This document shows positions 31,366 to 41,125 of a stretch of 64,000 nucleotides of DNA, in pieces (positions within the stretch are counted from its first letter, which is position 1; each line of letters opens with the position of its first letter). This DNA comes from Gryganskiella cystojenkinii. Lineage: Eukaryota; Mortierellomycota; Mortierellomycetes; Mortierellales; Mortierellaceae. Position numbers and translations under genes: made by a program. The stretch is from positions 18,708 through 82,707 of the forward strand of contig JAAAIG010000050.1 in NCBI GenBank assembly GCA_015852425.1, given 5' to 3'. The notes beneath the pieces are model-generated. The model ran no database searches, was not told where the DNA came from, and was given only the letters and a program-made list of their open reading frames with translations.

Positions 31366-32082
31366 GTTTGAATGTGCTGATGTCAAAAACAAATAAAAAA
31401 AACCCTGATTTTGTAAGTTTAAGCGGTAGAGACTGAAACCCCCCAAAACGTTCGCCAAGAGTGTCTAAGGACAGAGATTACCTATCCGGGGACAGTGTCC
31501 AAGAGAACGAGAACACGTAAGAGCAAGGACGAGACACAAAACGAGAGTTGCAACCAGTCGATGAAATCGTGAGAGTGGCTTTCCCGTTGTTTTCCCGTTG
31601 TTATTTTCGCTTTGATGTTGGAGTCTTTTCGTATCCCCACTCCCTGTATGCGTGTTTTTGTGTAGGCTCTAGGTAAATTTGTTCCTTTAGGCAGCCTTGC
31701 TTCATTTTTAGTTCAGGCTTACTTTGCCTCTCCCCACCTCATTTCTATCTAGACTTGTCTCTTTGTATATTTATTACGTTGACCGTGGGTCTTCATTTGC
31801 GACTCAAATTACGCATTCTTACAGAAAAGAGTTTAAATCATGTTGAGCTCCCCTCGTGGATTGGCGATTGAAGGACAGGGAAGCGGTACCTTTGGAGCGT
31901 GTTCTTCCTTTCTTTCCTTGGCAAACGCCACTTTGTGGTGATGTCGGTTTGTAAAAAAAGGCCAGGGGCAGTGGTCAGCCAACAGGTGATAAATCTCGAA
32001 TATTCTCAGGAGCAAGAAATAGCATTTTATGGCCTTTTCATTGATGGCTAATTTGCCTACAAGAAAAATATACTTCGATCGT
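31366..32082. other. Intergenic region
   Basis: It holds the remnant promoter of the preceding relic and T-rich DNA. Nothing else is recognised. Confidence 0.45.
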
Positions 32083-32245
32083 CTAGCAAGAGGATTTGCG
32101 TGGAGTATTCATTATCACCGTGTCTGGCCAAGCAAAACCAACAGGGGGCATATTGATGCTAAGGGTTAGGAATTCTCCAGCTATGATAGACACTCCAAAG
32201 CGAATCCCGACGTCGCTTCCAGTTGCAAACAGCATATCCTTGACA
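32083..32245 (-). pseudogene. C-terminal fragment of six-cysteine family
   Basis: One open frame on the minus strand gives D-M-L-F-A-T-G, G-I-R-F-G-V-S-I-I-A-G, L-T-L-S-I-N-M-P, F-A-W-P-D-T-V and ends S-S-C-stop at 32083. It corresponds to the last 55 residues of the copy at 33875 (G-M-M-Y-V-V-G, V-R-Y-G-L-S-I-M-Q-G). The remainder is absent: the fragment begins within about 15 bases of the stop codon of the unrelated gene at 32257, which marks a recombination or deletion boundary. Confidence 0.8.
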
Positions 32246-32256
32246 AACACAGTTAA

Positions 32257-32796
32257 CTAATCCACTGGCGACGATGGTGTGAATGGAGTGCGAGAAAGGG
32301 AAGGGGACGAAGTGGCAGAATGAGACGGCGATGGGCCAATAGGGGAGGATGCAAGGTTGGAAGTGGCATTCAACCTTGCATGACTATTTTGATACAAGAC
32401 GGAAGCATCACGCTTCCTCTGAACCTGCTGGAAAGCGTTGATTGTCTTGAGCAAAGACATACGAATGCGAAGGAGGTGTACGACAGCCTGCATATGTGGT
32501 GTAGAATCATCGGCAGTTGTAGGAAGGCTGTATGGCTCGTGTTTATGAAAGAGGGACACATAGCCACGGGGTGCTGGGCGAAGCTCGAACGTTATAAATC
32601 CCTTATCTCCTGTATACGCAGCGAAAAATCGGGCTTCTTCTCGAAATCGTTCATCCTGGGCTTCCTGCATTCGGTGTGTCATGATCGTATGGGTCTCCCG
32701 GAAGAGATCAATGCCATTCTCTCGGATGAATTTACTCGAGTGTGGATCCCAGACATTCATGCGCTCTACCAGGAACCAATCTTTCTTGTTGACCAT
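32257..32796 (-). CDS. Unrecognised 179-aa protein inside the array
   Basis: An open frame from the ATG at 32796. It starts M-V-N-K-K-D-W-F-L-V-E-R and has a compact, charged first 110 residues with alternating beta-like segments (F-L-V-E-R-M, G-F-I-T-F-E-L-R). It ends in a Ser/Pro-rich tail with S-S-P-I-G-P and S-S-P-V-D. It lacks a signal peptide and cysteine pattern and is unrelated to the six-cysteine family. The frame stays open upstream into I-I-T-A-P-G-T-T-S-G-S-L-I-A-R-D-M, so an earlier exon or a truncated 5' end is possible; a stop lies further up and I found no convincing splice acceptor. A fold like the tubby/LURP group is conceivable but unproven. Confidence 0.5.
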   Translation of the reverse strand: MVNKKDWFLVERMNVWDPHSSKFIRENGIDLFRETHTIMTHRMQEAQDERFREEARFFAAYTGDKGFITFELRPAPRGYVSLFHKHEPYSLPTTADDSTPHMQAVVHLLRIRMSLLKTINAFQQVQRKRDASVLYQNSHARLNATSNLASSPIGPSPSHSATSSPSLSRTPFTPSSPVD

Positions 32797-33874
32797 GTCA
32801 CGAGCAATTAAACTGCCGGAGGTAGTTCCGGGTGCAGTTATAATGCAAGCCCATCATGACATGCAGGAATGGCCACAGAGATACATCATGCTGAGAAGCA
32901 TGGTGATCACACCTCTGCGTTTGCGTTGCGTTGGTGCGAAAAAGTAAAACGGTGATACTGAATCGAAATTACATCCCATTTTACTTACTGATTTATCCAT
33001 TATGTTACGTCAATTGTCAGGCGACGACAACGCGTGAGCGATGGGGGGAAGCGGACGAAAGGAGGAAGGAATGGCAAATTCGGTAAATGAAAAAAGTGTG
33101 CGTGATAGCAGCAAGTAATGATTTAGGATGGAAAGGATTGTTGTGCTGCGATAGTTGAAAATAAGGCTGCTTTCTTGGCAAGGGTTGATGGCAATGGTCA
33201 GTTGACCTATCATCTGGTGACGTAATAACTATTTTCATTTATTTCTTTTTTGGGTTTACCGCACCCGCCACTACACACTGCTGATCCTGTTCCTGAGCGC
33301 GTTCTGCTGAGGCGGAGGATTAAGTGGGATCGAGTGAGTTCGACTGCGATTTTTTTTTCTTGAAGATCCGCCTCGTCTCTTATGTGTAAGTGGCGTTGAA
33401 CATTACACACTTCAGTCTATTGTGGTTCTACGTGAGGGGCAATCGTTCCCTGGTCTCCCTCCCGAGCTCTCTCAACTTCAAAATGTGGAAAAATCTGCCC
33501 AGCTGACCGACCATCTTTAGTGTATGAGCCACATTTACCACGCCTCTTCTTGCGTCGCGCCAATGAGTTCATTCATGAGACCACGACGAGAAACAGATCC
33601 GTGGATGACGCTTTATGCCCTGGAAGGATAAGCAGGAAGAACAAAGGAGAAACAAACGAACGATGAATCGGGAAAAGTCTGATAAGAGAACCAAGCTCTA
33701 TACTTTTACTAATCGGGATACGACCCAAAAACTCGTTTTCTTCAGCATCTCATCGAATTGACGTTTGAATATGGAAAGACCAAGGGGAAAGTAGGAACAC
33801 TAATCATCAGGGCGGAAAAAGAATAGCAGCTTACGCCATTCGTGGGTGGAGTTTTCATGATGGCTCATATCTAT
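32797..33874. other. Intergenic region
   Basis: Upstream of the 32257 gene and 3' of the next family copy. Short open frames only; part of a 5' exon of the 32257 gene could lie here but I cannot define it. Confidence 0.4.
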
Positions 33875-34405
33875 CTAGCAATAGTAATTGTAAGGCGTAG
33901 TCAAGACCATGCCCACTTGCCAATTGATCGGAGACGCTGGTAGAGAGGTGGATAGAGAGTCCCATCGCCCTTGCATGATTGATAACCCATAGCGAACTCC
34001 GGCTGTGTGACCAACAACATACATCATTCCCTGAGTCCAGGCCTTGGTGGAAATCTCTGCTCCTTTCGGCCCTCGGAAGCCGAAGGTATCGTACTTGAGG
34101 ACAAACGAGATCAACTTGTTTACTTGGTACGAAGCCATCTCTTGGTCAAAGATGACACAAGTGGTGAAATCATAATCATTTGAAGGGCCAACGCAATATT
34201 CTTGGTTGACTTTCAGCACACCAGTGAACCCCCAGTAAAGGCATTGATTCGATCCGCAAACAGGAAAGTATATTCCGTTGTGGCATCCATCACTCCTCTT
34301 GATGTCCGTGATGTCGCTTGCCTCCGGAGGGATGTCAGCGGTGACTGACATAGCCAACAAAGTGACCGCCAAGGTGGCAATAAATACAAACGAAACCTCT
34401 TTCAT
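33875..34405 (-). CDS. Six-cysteine small secreted protein, G-C-H-N-G subgroup
   Basis: 176 aa from the ATG at 34405. Signal peptide to about residue 23 (S-V-T-A). Cysteines lie in D-G-C-H-N-G, P-V-C, Q-C-L-Y-W, E-Y-C-V, T-T-C-V-I-F and the terminal residue (Y-N-Y-Y-C). The core has Y-D-T-F-G-F and A-W-T-Q-G-M-M-Y. Cysteines 2 and 3 are only five residues apart, much closer than in other copies. With the copy at 35319 and the relics at 30810 and 32083 it forms a distinct subgroup that carries I-P-P-E or I-L-P-E after the signal. Confidence 0.88.
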   Translation of the reverse strand: MKEVSFVFIATLAVTLLAMSVTADIPPEASDITDIKRSDGCHNGIYFPVCGSNQCLYWGFTGVLKVNQEYCVGPSNDYDFTTCVIFDQEMASYQVNKLISFVLKYDTFGFRGPKGAEISTKAWTQGMMYVVGHTAGVRYGLSIMQGRWDSLSTSLPASPINWQVGMVLTTPYNYYC

Positions 34406-35318
34406 AGTTGAGTCCTATTGAAGAACGGGAGAAAAGTACAAAAGAGCTCTTGTTAAGATACTTGTGGTGAAACACTCAGTGCGCAGAGAGGTGTATGTTA
34501 CAAGATACAAGAAAAGAAGTGACAGGTAAGGAATGAGGGTCCAAAAATACTTGTAGTTTTGGGACAGTTGGGAGTCTGTGGGGGAATCAAGTGAGTGAGT
34601 GAGATGGGTCCCGTCTTGTGGTTTTTGGCATTTTCTGTTGGCGAGTCTTCTTGTCTTATATACACTGCCCTCTTTGATCTAAACTGCTTTTGTTGACAGT
34701 TTTGTCGATGGCATTGGCAGTGACGCGTGGATCGAATATCCAGGCGCTGTCTTTTGTACGCCTTTGAGTCCTACCATCTTAATAAAACATTTTGCCATGA
34801 TAGCCACGATAACCACTTTTTTCATGAAGCGAGGCACAGTTGGCATCTTCAAATTTATGTTTTTTATACGACCAAGCCTCTTTTTTCTCTCCTTGTTCGG
34901 TGCACCATACCGCGTCCAATTTTAGATAAACCACAAAAGCCACCGGACAAGTCGCCTGTGTACAAGATCCAATTAACTTTCTTTCTTTATCTGTTGACGT
35001 CGCAATGAGTCTATTGGAGGGTGTGCGTGGCTTGGTTCTCGGATGCGATCCACGAAGTCGCATTGCAAGTGGTTGTGCGGGAAAGGTGAATTTTGTCTTG
35101 GTCGACCCAGGAGTAAACAGATTTTATGCGTGCTAATTGCACTCGAATATTGCGAAACAGCACTAGAGGTTCACTTTTTTCTCATTTCCCAAGATCGTAC
35201 AAAGACAAGATGGCGGATACAAGAGGAGAACAATGGATTTTTCTATTCAAAAAGCGAACAGAAAACTAGCCTTTTTGAAACGTTTTCTACGAAACGTGCT
35301 ATAATACATTATCTGATT
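34406..35318. other. Promoter and intergenic region
   Basis: Promoter and probable leader of the copy at 33875. Nothing else is recognised. Confidence 0.45.
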
Positions 35319-35870
35319 CTAGCAAGAGTAGTTGTAAGGCGTGATCATAACGACATTTTGTGGCCAATTGATTGGAGAAGAAGGGATGCTGGTGGACAGG
35401 GTACCCCAATTTCCATGCAGGACTGAGATACTAAAGATGGTCCCGAATTGATACCCGGTGTACGAGGAGTAGAACTTTCCCTGAGCCCAAGCTCTGGTAG
35501 AAAACCCGACACCATCGGGTCCCGCAAAGCCAAAGATATCAGCCACGAAAACAAGCCAGATCAAGTAATTGACATCCACCTTTGTAACGAGTTGATCGAA
35601 CTTGAAACAGATTGTCAGGTCGTACGGGACTTGGTAGATACAGTGCTCTTGTAAAGGTTGAAGATCTATCGTAAAGGCGAGTATGGTGCAAAAAGCTGGA
35701 AGTGCCCTGTTTCTGGTAGTACATGTGCTATTGTAAACGCCATTGTGACATCCTGCGCTCCTGTAAAGTTGCATGTTGACGCTATTTTCTGGGAGAATAT
35801 CTGCATTGACCGTCGGAGCCAAAAGGGCAACTACCAAAGCGGCGATCAAAGTCACCGTGAACAATTTCTT
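35319..35870 (-). CDS. Six-cysteine secreted protein copy lacking its ATG (start lost or displaced)
   Basis: The frame encodes the whole family protein: signal peptide (L-F-T-V-T-L-I-A-A-L-V-V-A-L-L-A), I-L-P-E, A-G-C-H-N-G, S-T-C, F-C-T-I, E-H-C-I-Y, T-I-C-F-K-F, V-A-D-I-F-G-F, A-W-A-Q-G and a terminal Cys. Where paralogs have ATG-AAA the sequence is AAG-AAA (35868-35870), and a stop lies upstream in frame. Two readings fit. Either a T-to-A change killed the start, or a new start is used: an ATG at 36015 opens seven codons to 35995, a GTAAGA donor follows, and an acceptor ending ...GCGAAG at 35868 would join them in frame (189 aa). The ordinary acceptor TTTTGAG at 35885 would not. No other lesion is present. 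Confidence 0.65.
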   Translation of the reverse strand, partial: KKLFTVTLIAALVVALLAPTVNADILPENSVNMQLYRSAGCHNGVYNSTCTTRNRALPAFCTILAFTIDLQPLQEHCIYQVPYDLTICFKFDQLVTKVDVNYLIWLVFVADIFGFAGPDGVGFSTRAWAQGKFYSSYTGYQFGTIFSISVLHGNWGTLSTSIPSSPINWPQNVVMITPYNYSC

Positions 35871-35884
35871 CGCGAATGGCTTTT

Positions 35885-35994
35885 CTCAAAAGAGCAAAAA
35901 GAGAAAGAATAGCGCAATAGCTCCTGTTAGTTATGCCGTAACGGTGATTGAGAGAGTGTACGCGGATTAAAATTCAGAAGGGAAAATATCTTAC
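35885..35994 (-). other. 5'-leader intron of the ATG-less copy
   Basis: On the minus strand GTAAGA (35994) to CTTTTGAG (35885), 110 bases, after a pyrimidine tract. Using instead the AG at 35868 would place the intron inside the coding sequence and supply a new ATG. Confidence 0.5.
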
Positions 35995-36015
35995 AGTGAT
36001 AAAGACTGAATACAT

Positions 36016-36707
36016 CTCTTGGAAGAAAAGTGATGTGAGCAAATGGTCGGAGAGACTGAGAGACTAGTTGAAATTGGGAGTGCTATGTTCTTGGTCGGTC
36101 GCTATTGCTCTTTGTGGGAGTCGTTGCTCGTCGGTTACATCTCCCTTTTATGTCATTTCAATGCCAGTAGTACTCTTTTCCAGCTTCCCTGTTTTTGAAT
36201 GGTGCTATGAATAATGACATACGGACTAATTTTTGGACGACATACATCGAGCGCCTCTGAGCACCATGTCGAAGTGAGACCATTTCGCCATGGCAACCAC
36301 ATTTTCGAGTCGTTGAGAACCACATTTGCTGCTTTTATTCTGTAGTGCCACCTTTCTTCTTTTGCCTTTTTCGATCCATCCCACATAATTTATTTTTACC
36401 TTGATTATGCGAACCATAGGTGTAAGGTGGAATACACAAGAGCTCATCTTCCTTTTCTTTGTAGTTTTTGCTCCCTCCAAGTAGACTTGGAGACAGCTAA
36501 CATGAGGAATCGATCGAAAGCGTGATATCTGGGTATTGTTTTGTAGGCAGATTCACTCCATGGCTCAACATGAACAGAAATTACGCGCACTTCTGTGCCT
36601 CAAAAAATCTAATGGTACGCGGTCTATTTTTTTTTTTATTTTGTGTCTTTGTACCTTTCTACTTAGACGGCAGAGAGGAGAATGAGCTACTCTGTGGTTG
36701 GACTGGT
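36016..36707. other. Promoter and intergenic region
   Basis: Upstream of the ATG-less copy and 3' of the next copy. Nothing recognised beyond AT-rich flanks. Confidence 0.45.
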
Positions 36708-37259
36708 CTAACATCCCTCTTTATACCAGGCGTGCATTTCCATGTTTGTGGGCCAGGTCATCGGAAGAGAAGGCAACGTGGTGCCAAGAGTACGCTGTTC
36801 CCCGCCATTAATCGATACGCCATAATAAGTTCCATAGGCATTATCGTTACTCCAGATATAACCTTGCGTCCAGGCCCAGTTGACGACACCAAAGGTTAGC
36901 CGTTCAAAGAGGCCAAAGATATCCTTCCACAGGATCTGCTGGATAAGGTAGTTGGCATCTGCCATCAGGACGACGTTGCTGAATATGAAGCAGGTTGTCA
37001 CGTTGAGGTCACTTTGGTGGTAGATGCAATGCTCCTTGTTGGGCTGAAGGTCGCTGGTGAACAAGACGTAGGCGCAATTCGCGGTCATGATGCCTCTACT
37101 GCTTTGACAAGTACCATGGAACTGCCCGTTTGTGCAACCTGTGCTCCTCATGATGTTCTGGAAGTTGGCGGGTTGGAGAGGTGGGACGTAGGCAGCGATC
37201 AGCGGAGCGAGGATGATAGTAGCCAGGGTGGCCATGGAAGCAATTGGGAAAAACTGCAT
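36708..37259 (-). CDS. Six-cysteine small secreted protein, G-C-x-x-G subgroup
   Basis: 183 aa from the ATG at 37259; upstream in-frame codons belong to leader and intron. Signal peptide to about residue 23 (P-L-I-A-A). Cysteines lie in T-G-C-T-N-G, G-T-C-Q, N-C-A-Y, E-H-C-I-Y-H, T-T-C-F-I-F and the terminal residue. The core has W-K-D-I-F-G-L-F and A-W-T-Q-G-Y-I-W, followed by G-T-Y-Y-G-V-S-I-N-G-G. It aligns well with the plus-strand copy at 9387 on the other side of the conserved gene block. Confidence 0.9.
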   Translation of the reverse strand: MQFFPIASMATLATIILAPLIAAYVPPLQPANFQNIMRSTGCTNGQFHGTCQSSRGIMTANCAYVLFTSDLQPNKEHCIYHQSDLNVTTCFIFSNVVLMADANYLIQQILWKDIFGLFERLTFGVVNWAWTQGYIWSNDNAYGTYYGVSINGGEQRTLGTTLPSLPMTWPTNMEMHAWYKEGC

Positions 37260-37270
37260 AGTCGGGAAAA

Positions 37271-37366
37271 CTGTCAAATGCGACAAAAATAGTTAGATTA
37301 TATTAATACCTTGTCTGTTGTTCATACGGTCAAAAAGCATATGAATGCCAAAGAAAACCTCGTTAC
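37271..37366 (-). other. 5'-leader intron of the family member at 36708
   Basis: On the minus strand GTAACG (37366) to TTGACAG (37271), 96 bases, ending 11 bases before the ATG. Confidence 0.65.
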
Positions 37367-38236
37367 CGCGTCGGAATATCGTGTTAAGGAATGGAGGAGA
37401 TATTGAAAGTGAGATCGATGAGCTAGAAAAAAATGGGAGGAGAGAGAGAAAGAAATAAAAAGAGAGGAAATGAGACTAGAAGAAGGTGCGACGTCTAATT
37501 GATTGACCGTCTTTGTTGGTCATCCCTTCTGCTATGAGTATCCAAAACCGGAACAGTCCTCTTTTTGGATTGAGCTCATCCACCTGTAGGTAAATTGCGT
37601 CTGTGACAGATGGCCAATTATTTACACAGCTTTTATGCAGCCCCTGTAAGCTTTTCTCCCTGGAACCATTTGTTCCACTAACACCATCCTTCTCATCCAC
37701 ACACCCTTTTTTTGAGGATTTTAGTTGACACTGTGGGCTATCTGTTCGTCGTGGTTACGCCAGTGCATCTCGTCTATTATATGAACCATGCCAACCATCT
37801 GTTTGTTCTTTTGAAATGGTAACGTATGGCTGAAACGGTATTGTTTTGATAGCTTGTGGTTTCCAGACGATGGCTCTGTGGAGCGAAACGTGTAGAATTT
37901 CCATGCTGAGCCCTCGCACAGTTGTATTATTGTTTTTGTTTGTTTTTTTTTTTAACTCTCAGCAGTCGGTGCGCAGGAATAAGCTGTAAGGTTGTTCACT
38001 CATAAAACGAAAATAAAAACGTTCGTCCTGTGTTTTATTATTCGTGATGAGAATACTAAAGAGAGCGAAAAGAGAATGCAAAGTGGACCATCGCTTCGTC
38101 CTGTCGGTCATGTCTAGCCGGAGTCGCATAAACAGAACGACATGAACATAGTCCAAAGATGAATGCAAGGACTCATTATCGGAATCTATTGTTGAAGGAG
38201 AATGTCTAGTTGGTGTTCCTATGAACTATGTGCGGT
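37367..38236. other. Promoter and intergenic region
   Basis: Promoter of the copy at 36708 and 3' flank of the copy at 38237, with poly-T runs near 37940. Nothing else is recognised. Confidence 0.45.
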
Positions 38237-38773
38237 CTAGCATGCGGAGTGAACAGGGGTTTTCATGCTCTTATCATCTAGCCATGTCATTGCACCCGCG
38301 TTTGTAAACAGAGTGGTGTTGAGTGTACTATGTTCTCCAGTGGCGACCTTGAGTCCAAAGTGGGCTCCGTACGTCGTGTCGGCCCAAACGGTGCCCTCGA
38401 CCCACGCCTTGGTGGCAACGCCGCCAGAAGGCCTATAGATACCAAAGATATCGGCCCAGAGGATTTGCTCAAGAAAAAAATTGAAATCGGCACTGAATAC
38501 GGGTTCGTCAAAGATGAAACAGGCTGTGAGATACAAGGCTTCTTCTTGAAAGATGCAGTATTCTTGATACGGTTGAAGGTCATCGGGGAACCCCCAGATT
38601 GAGCAAACCCCGTGAGCATAGGCATTGGGCTTACAGATCCCATAGAACACGCCGTTGTTGCAGCCGCTCGCCCTCGCAATGTTCTTGAAGTTGATGGGAT
38701 TCGTCGCGGTGACTAAAGGAGCTGAAAGAGCTACTGCAAAGGCGACGAAGAACGCGATCAAGGAAAACTGCAT
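38237..38773 (-). CDS. Six-cysteine small secreted protein, G-C-x-x-G subgroup
   Basis: 178 aa from the ATG at 38773. Signal peptide MQFSLIAFFVAFAVALSA with cleavage expected near T-A-T. Cysteines lie in S-G-C-N-N-G, G-I-C-K-P, V-C-S-I-W, E-Y-C-I-F, T-A-C-F-I-F and the terminal residue. The core has W-A-D-I-F-G-I-Y and A-W-V-E-G-T-V-W. The second half keeps A-T-G-E-H-S-T-L-N-T-T-L. Confidence 0.9.
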   Translation of the reverse strand: MQFSLIAFFVAFAVALSAPLVTATNPINFKNIARASGCNNGVFYGICKPNAYAHGVCSIWGFPDDLQPYQEYCIFQEEALYLTACFIFDEPVFSADFNFFLEQILWADIFGIYRPSGGVATKAWVEGTVWADTTYGAHFGLKVATGEHSTLNTTLFTNAGAMTWLDDKSMKTPVHSAC

Positions 38774-38784
38774 AGATGGCTTGT

Positions 38785-38865
38785 CTGTTCAAAGGTTAGG
38801 AGAGGAAGAGGAGCGATCGTGTTAGAGGTGACAAAAAACCTTCGAAAAAAGCAAACCATACTTAC
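38785..38865 (-). other. 5'-leader intron of the family member at 38237
   Basis: On the minus strand a consensus GTAAGTATGG donor (38865) and TTTGAACAG acceptor (38785), 81 bases, ending 11 bases before the ATG. This is the strongest donor in the set. Confidence 0.7.
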
Positions 38866-39579
38866 TAGTCGAAGAAAAACGAGGATGAGGATGATAAAGA
38901 CGGTAAGAGCAACAACGAGAACCCTCGTGGAAATGGTTGAGGAATGAAAGATGATAATTGAGGAGGAAGGAACAAAAGGCCCCCTCTGCTTTTTGAACTT
39001 TTCCCTAGTGTTGAGCACTATTGCTTGGCCATCTGTTAGTGGCAAGTGGTTCAACCGATGTATACAACCCGCCAGCTCCTCGTGGTGTTATCACCTGTTG
39101 ATTCAATTTTTCGAAATTCATTTCCACGCGCCTGATTTTTGCCACGACCCATGCGATCCATCCGTGGTATGTTTTCAAGACCATCTGGTAAAACAAGGGC
39201 AGGAAAGAAAATAGTAGAGTCCAGAGGGTAGGATGTAACATGTGGATTTATGTCATCGTTGTGTAACGTTTCCGTGCTGATCGCCTCGGCGTAGGCTTGG
39301 GTCTCTTTCCGGCTCACAACTCTTTCTCTTTTTCTAACGCATGCAACGCATGCAGCGGACCACTTCGTATTAATAGGTCCAACCTGTATATATATGCTTT
39401 CTCGCTATTGACTCGTACAAGTTACATATCTTCGTGTCCTTCCATGAAACTTAATCGATGACATTGGACGAAATGCAATGGCGAGAGAGAAAGAGAGAGA
39501 GAGAGCATGCGTCTCGAGTCTTACTTTGGAAAAAAAATTGGCTTTAATGCTTCTACATTTGATATATATTTGTCTCTAT
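38866..39579. other. Promoter and intergenic region
   Basis: Promoter of the copy at 38237 and 3' flank of the copy at 39580. Nothing else is recognised. Confidence 0.45.
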
Positions 39580-40110
39580 CTAGCAACGTGGCGTGCTCAT
39601 GGTCATGTTGGGTGGGTAGGACAATACTCCCAAAGGCAGACTGGTAGCAAGGGAGCTATGCCATCCAAGCGCGATAGAAACTCCATAGTGGGTGCCCCAG
39701 ATTCCGTTCTCGTCCCAAATTTCGCCCTCGGCCCAAGTCCAGGTTGCGATACCGACTCCGAACGGTCCATAGATGCCAAAGAGATCATACCAGAGGATTT
39801 TCTCGATGAAGTAATTGGCATCGGCCTTGAGGATGTTCTGATCGAAAACGAAACAAAGAGTGAGGTCCATCGGAGGCTGTTGGTAGACACACTGTTCTTG
39901 GTTGGCCTTCAAGTCGTCAGCAAACTCCCAAATTTGACAGCCGCCTTGGCCAAGAGGGGCGAAACTTTGGCAGGCTCCGAAGAACTCGCCGTTGTTGCAC
40001 CCCTTGCTCCGCATCAAGCTTTGGAACTTGACGGCATTGGTTGCGGTGACAGACGGAATTAAAAAAGCGATCGCGACAGCAAAGATAGCAGCAGCCGAAA
40101 AGTATTTCAT
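39580..40110 (-). CDS. Six-cysteine small secreted protein, G-C-x-x-G subgroup
   Basis: 176 aa from the ATG at 40110; the in-frame extension upstream is leader intron. Signal peptide MKYFSAAAIFAVAIAFLI... to about residue 22. Cysteines lie in K-G-C-N-N-G, G-A-C-Q, G-C-Q-I-W, E-Q-C-V-Y, T-L-C-F-V-F and the terminal residue. The core has W-Y-D-L-F-G-I-Y and W-A-E-G-E-I-W. It is closest to its neighbour at 38237 (both keep F-F-G or F-Y-G before Cys2 and D-D-L after Cys3), so this pair probably arose by a recent tandem duplication. Confidence 0.9.
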   Translation of the reverse strand: MKYFSAAAIFAVAIAFLIPSVTATNAVKFQSLMRSKGCNNGEFFGACQSFAPLGQGGCQIWEFADDLKANQEQCVYQQPPMDLTLCFVFDQNILKADANYFIEKILWYDLFGIYGPFGVGIATWTWAEGEIWDENGIWGTHYGVSIALGWHSSLATSLPLGVLSYPPNMTMSTPRC

Positions 40111-40122
40111 AAGTCGGATAAA

Positions 40123-40231
40123 CTGAAAACAAAAAAAGTGGGTGTTGTTAATGTACATGTTGGAGGAGGTGGAATTAACATACGCTCTTACGCGTGTATC
40201 CTAAAAAAAGGCAAAGCGGAAAAGAACTTAC
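40123..40231 (-). other. 5'-leader intron of the family member at 39580
   Basis: On the minus strand GTAAGT (40231) to TTTTCAG (40123), 109 bases with a good pyrimidine tract, ending 12 bases before the ATG. Confidence 0.7.
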
Positions 40232-41125
40232 CGGTAGGGAAGGTGGCGATGTAGAATGAAGGTGGGATGAGGAGGACTTTGATCAGAAGGAGAGTCTGTC
40301 AGTTACCTTCTTTATATACATCCAAAATGCAGAATATCCTGTGTCACTCACTGCCTAAAAACGAAGGCAAAAGGCCAGGATTTTGTGTTCGGCGTATCCT
40401 TCTCGGTGCCACAATTTCGCCAATGAACCATTTGTTCCTTGTGGTCAATTTTACTCCACTTTTTTTTCTGGGGTCGTACCGCATTCCTGGTCCATCTCAT
40501 ATTATTTCCTAGTGGCTATTCCAGCATAAAAATAGCGCGCTTTACATACGATCCATTCCGACCTCCTCTATTTCATCTCCATTAAGTTGTCGCAAACGTC
40601 AACAACACATTTCAATTTGTGTGGATGAATTTCCGCAACCAAAAAAATAAAAAAATAAAAATCGCGTGGGTCTTTGTGAACGGGGCTTTTTTCTTGGGTA
40701 TGTTCAGATCCATGATCCATGATCCCACAAGACACGCGTATAAAAACGTAGATCATTAGCCCCCTCCAAAAAAAGAGAGAGATGTTGTACGTACTTGCGT
40801 TCTACATCATTTTTTCTACGAGGTGGCCACTGGATCATTTAACAAGTGGCATTGAAGGAGGTGAGCATGTTTGTAGGATTGAAAAGAGAGTCTGAGGGCG
40901 GATATCCTCTAGTCAGATCGACGTCGGGAAAGAGAGAGTGGTGTTCGTAGAAGCAGGACTATCTATTACGGATGAAAACCGGAATATGCGCCATGTGTTC
41001 CAGGCGTTTCTGAGAATGTAACAGACTATTGTACTCCATCCGTTTCACCTTAAGAAAATGGAAATGTCGAATGTCTAACCATTCGTGATACGAAGACGCA
41101 AGGACCTCTGACGTCCTAATGGCAG
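40232..41125. other. Promoter and intergenic region
   Basis: Promoter of the copy at 39580; the right part may hold decayed sequence of the next relic but I cannot show it. Confidence 0.45.
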
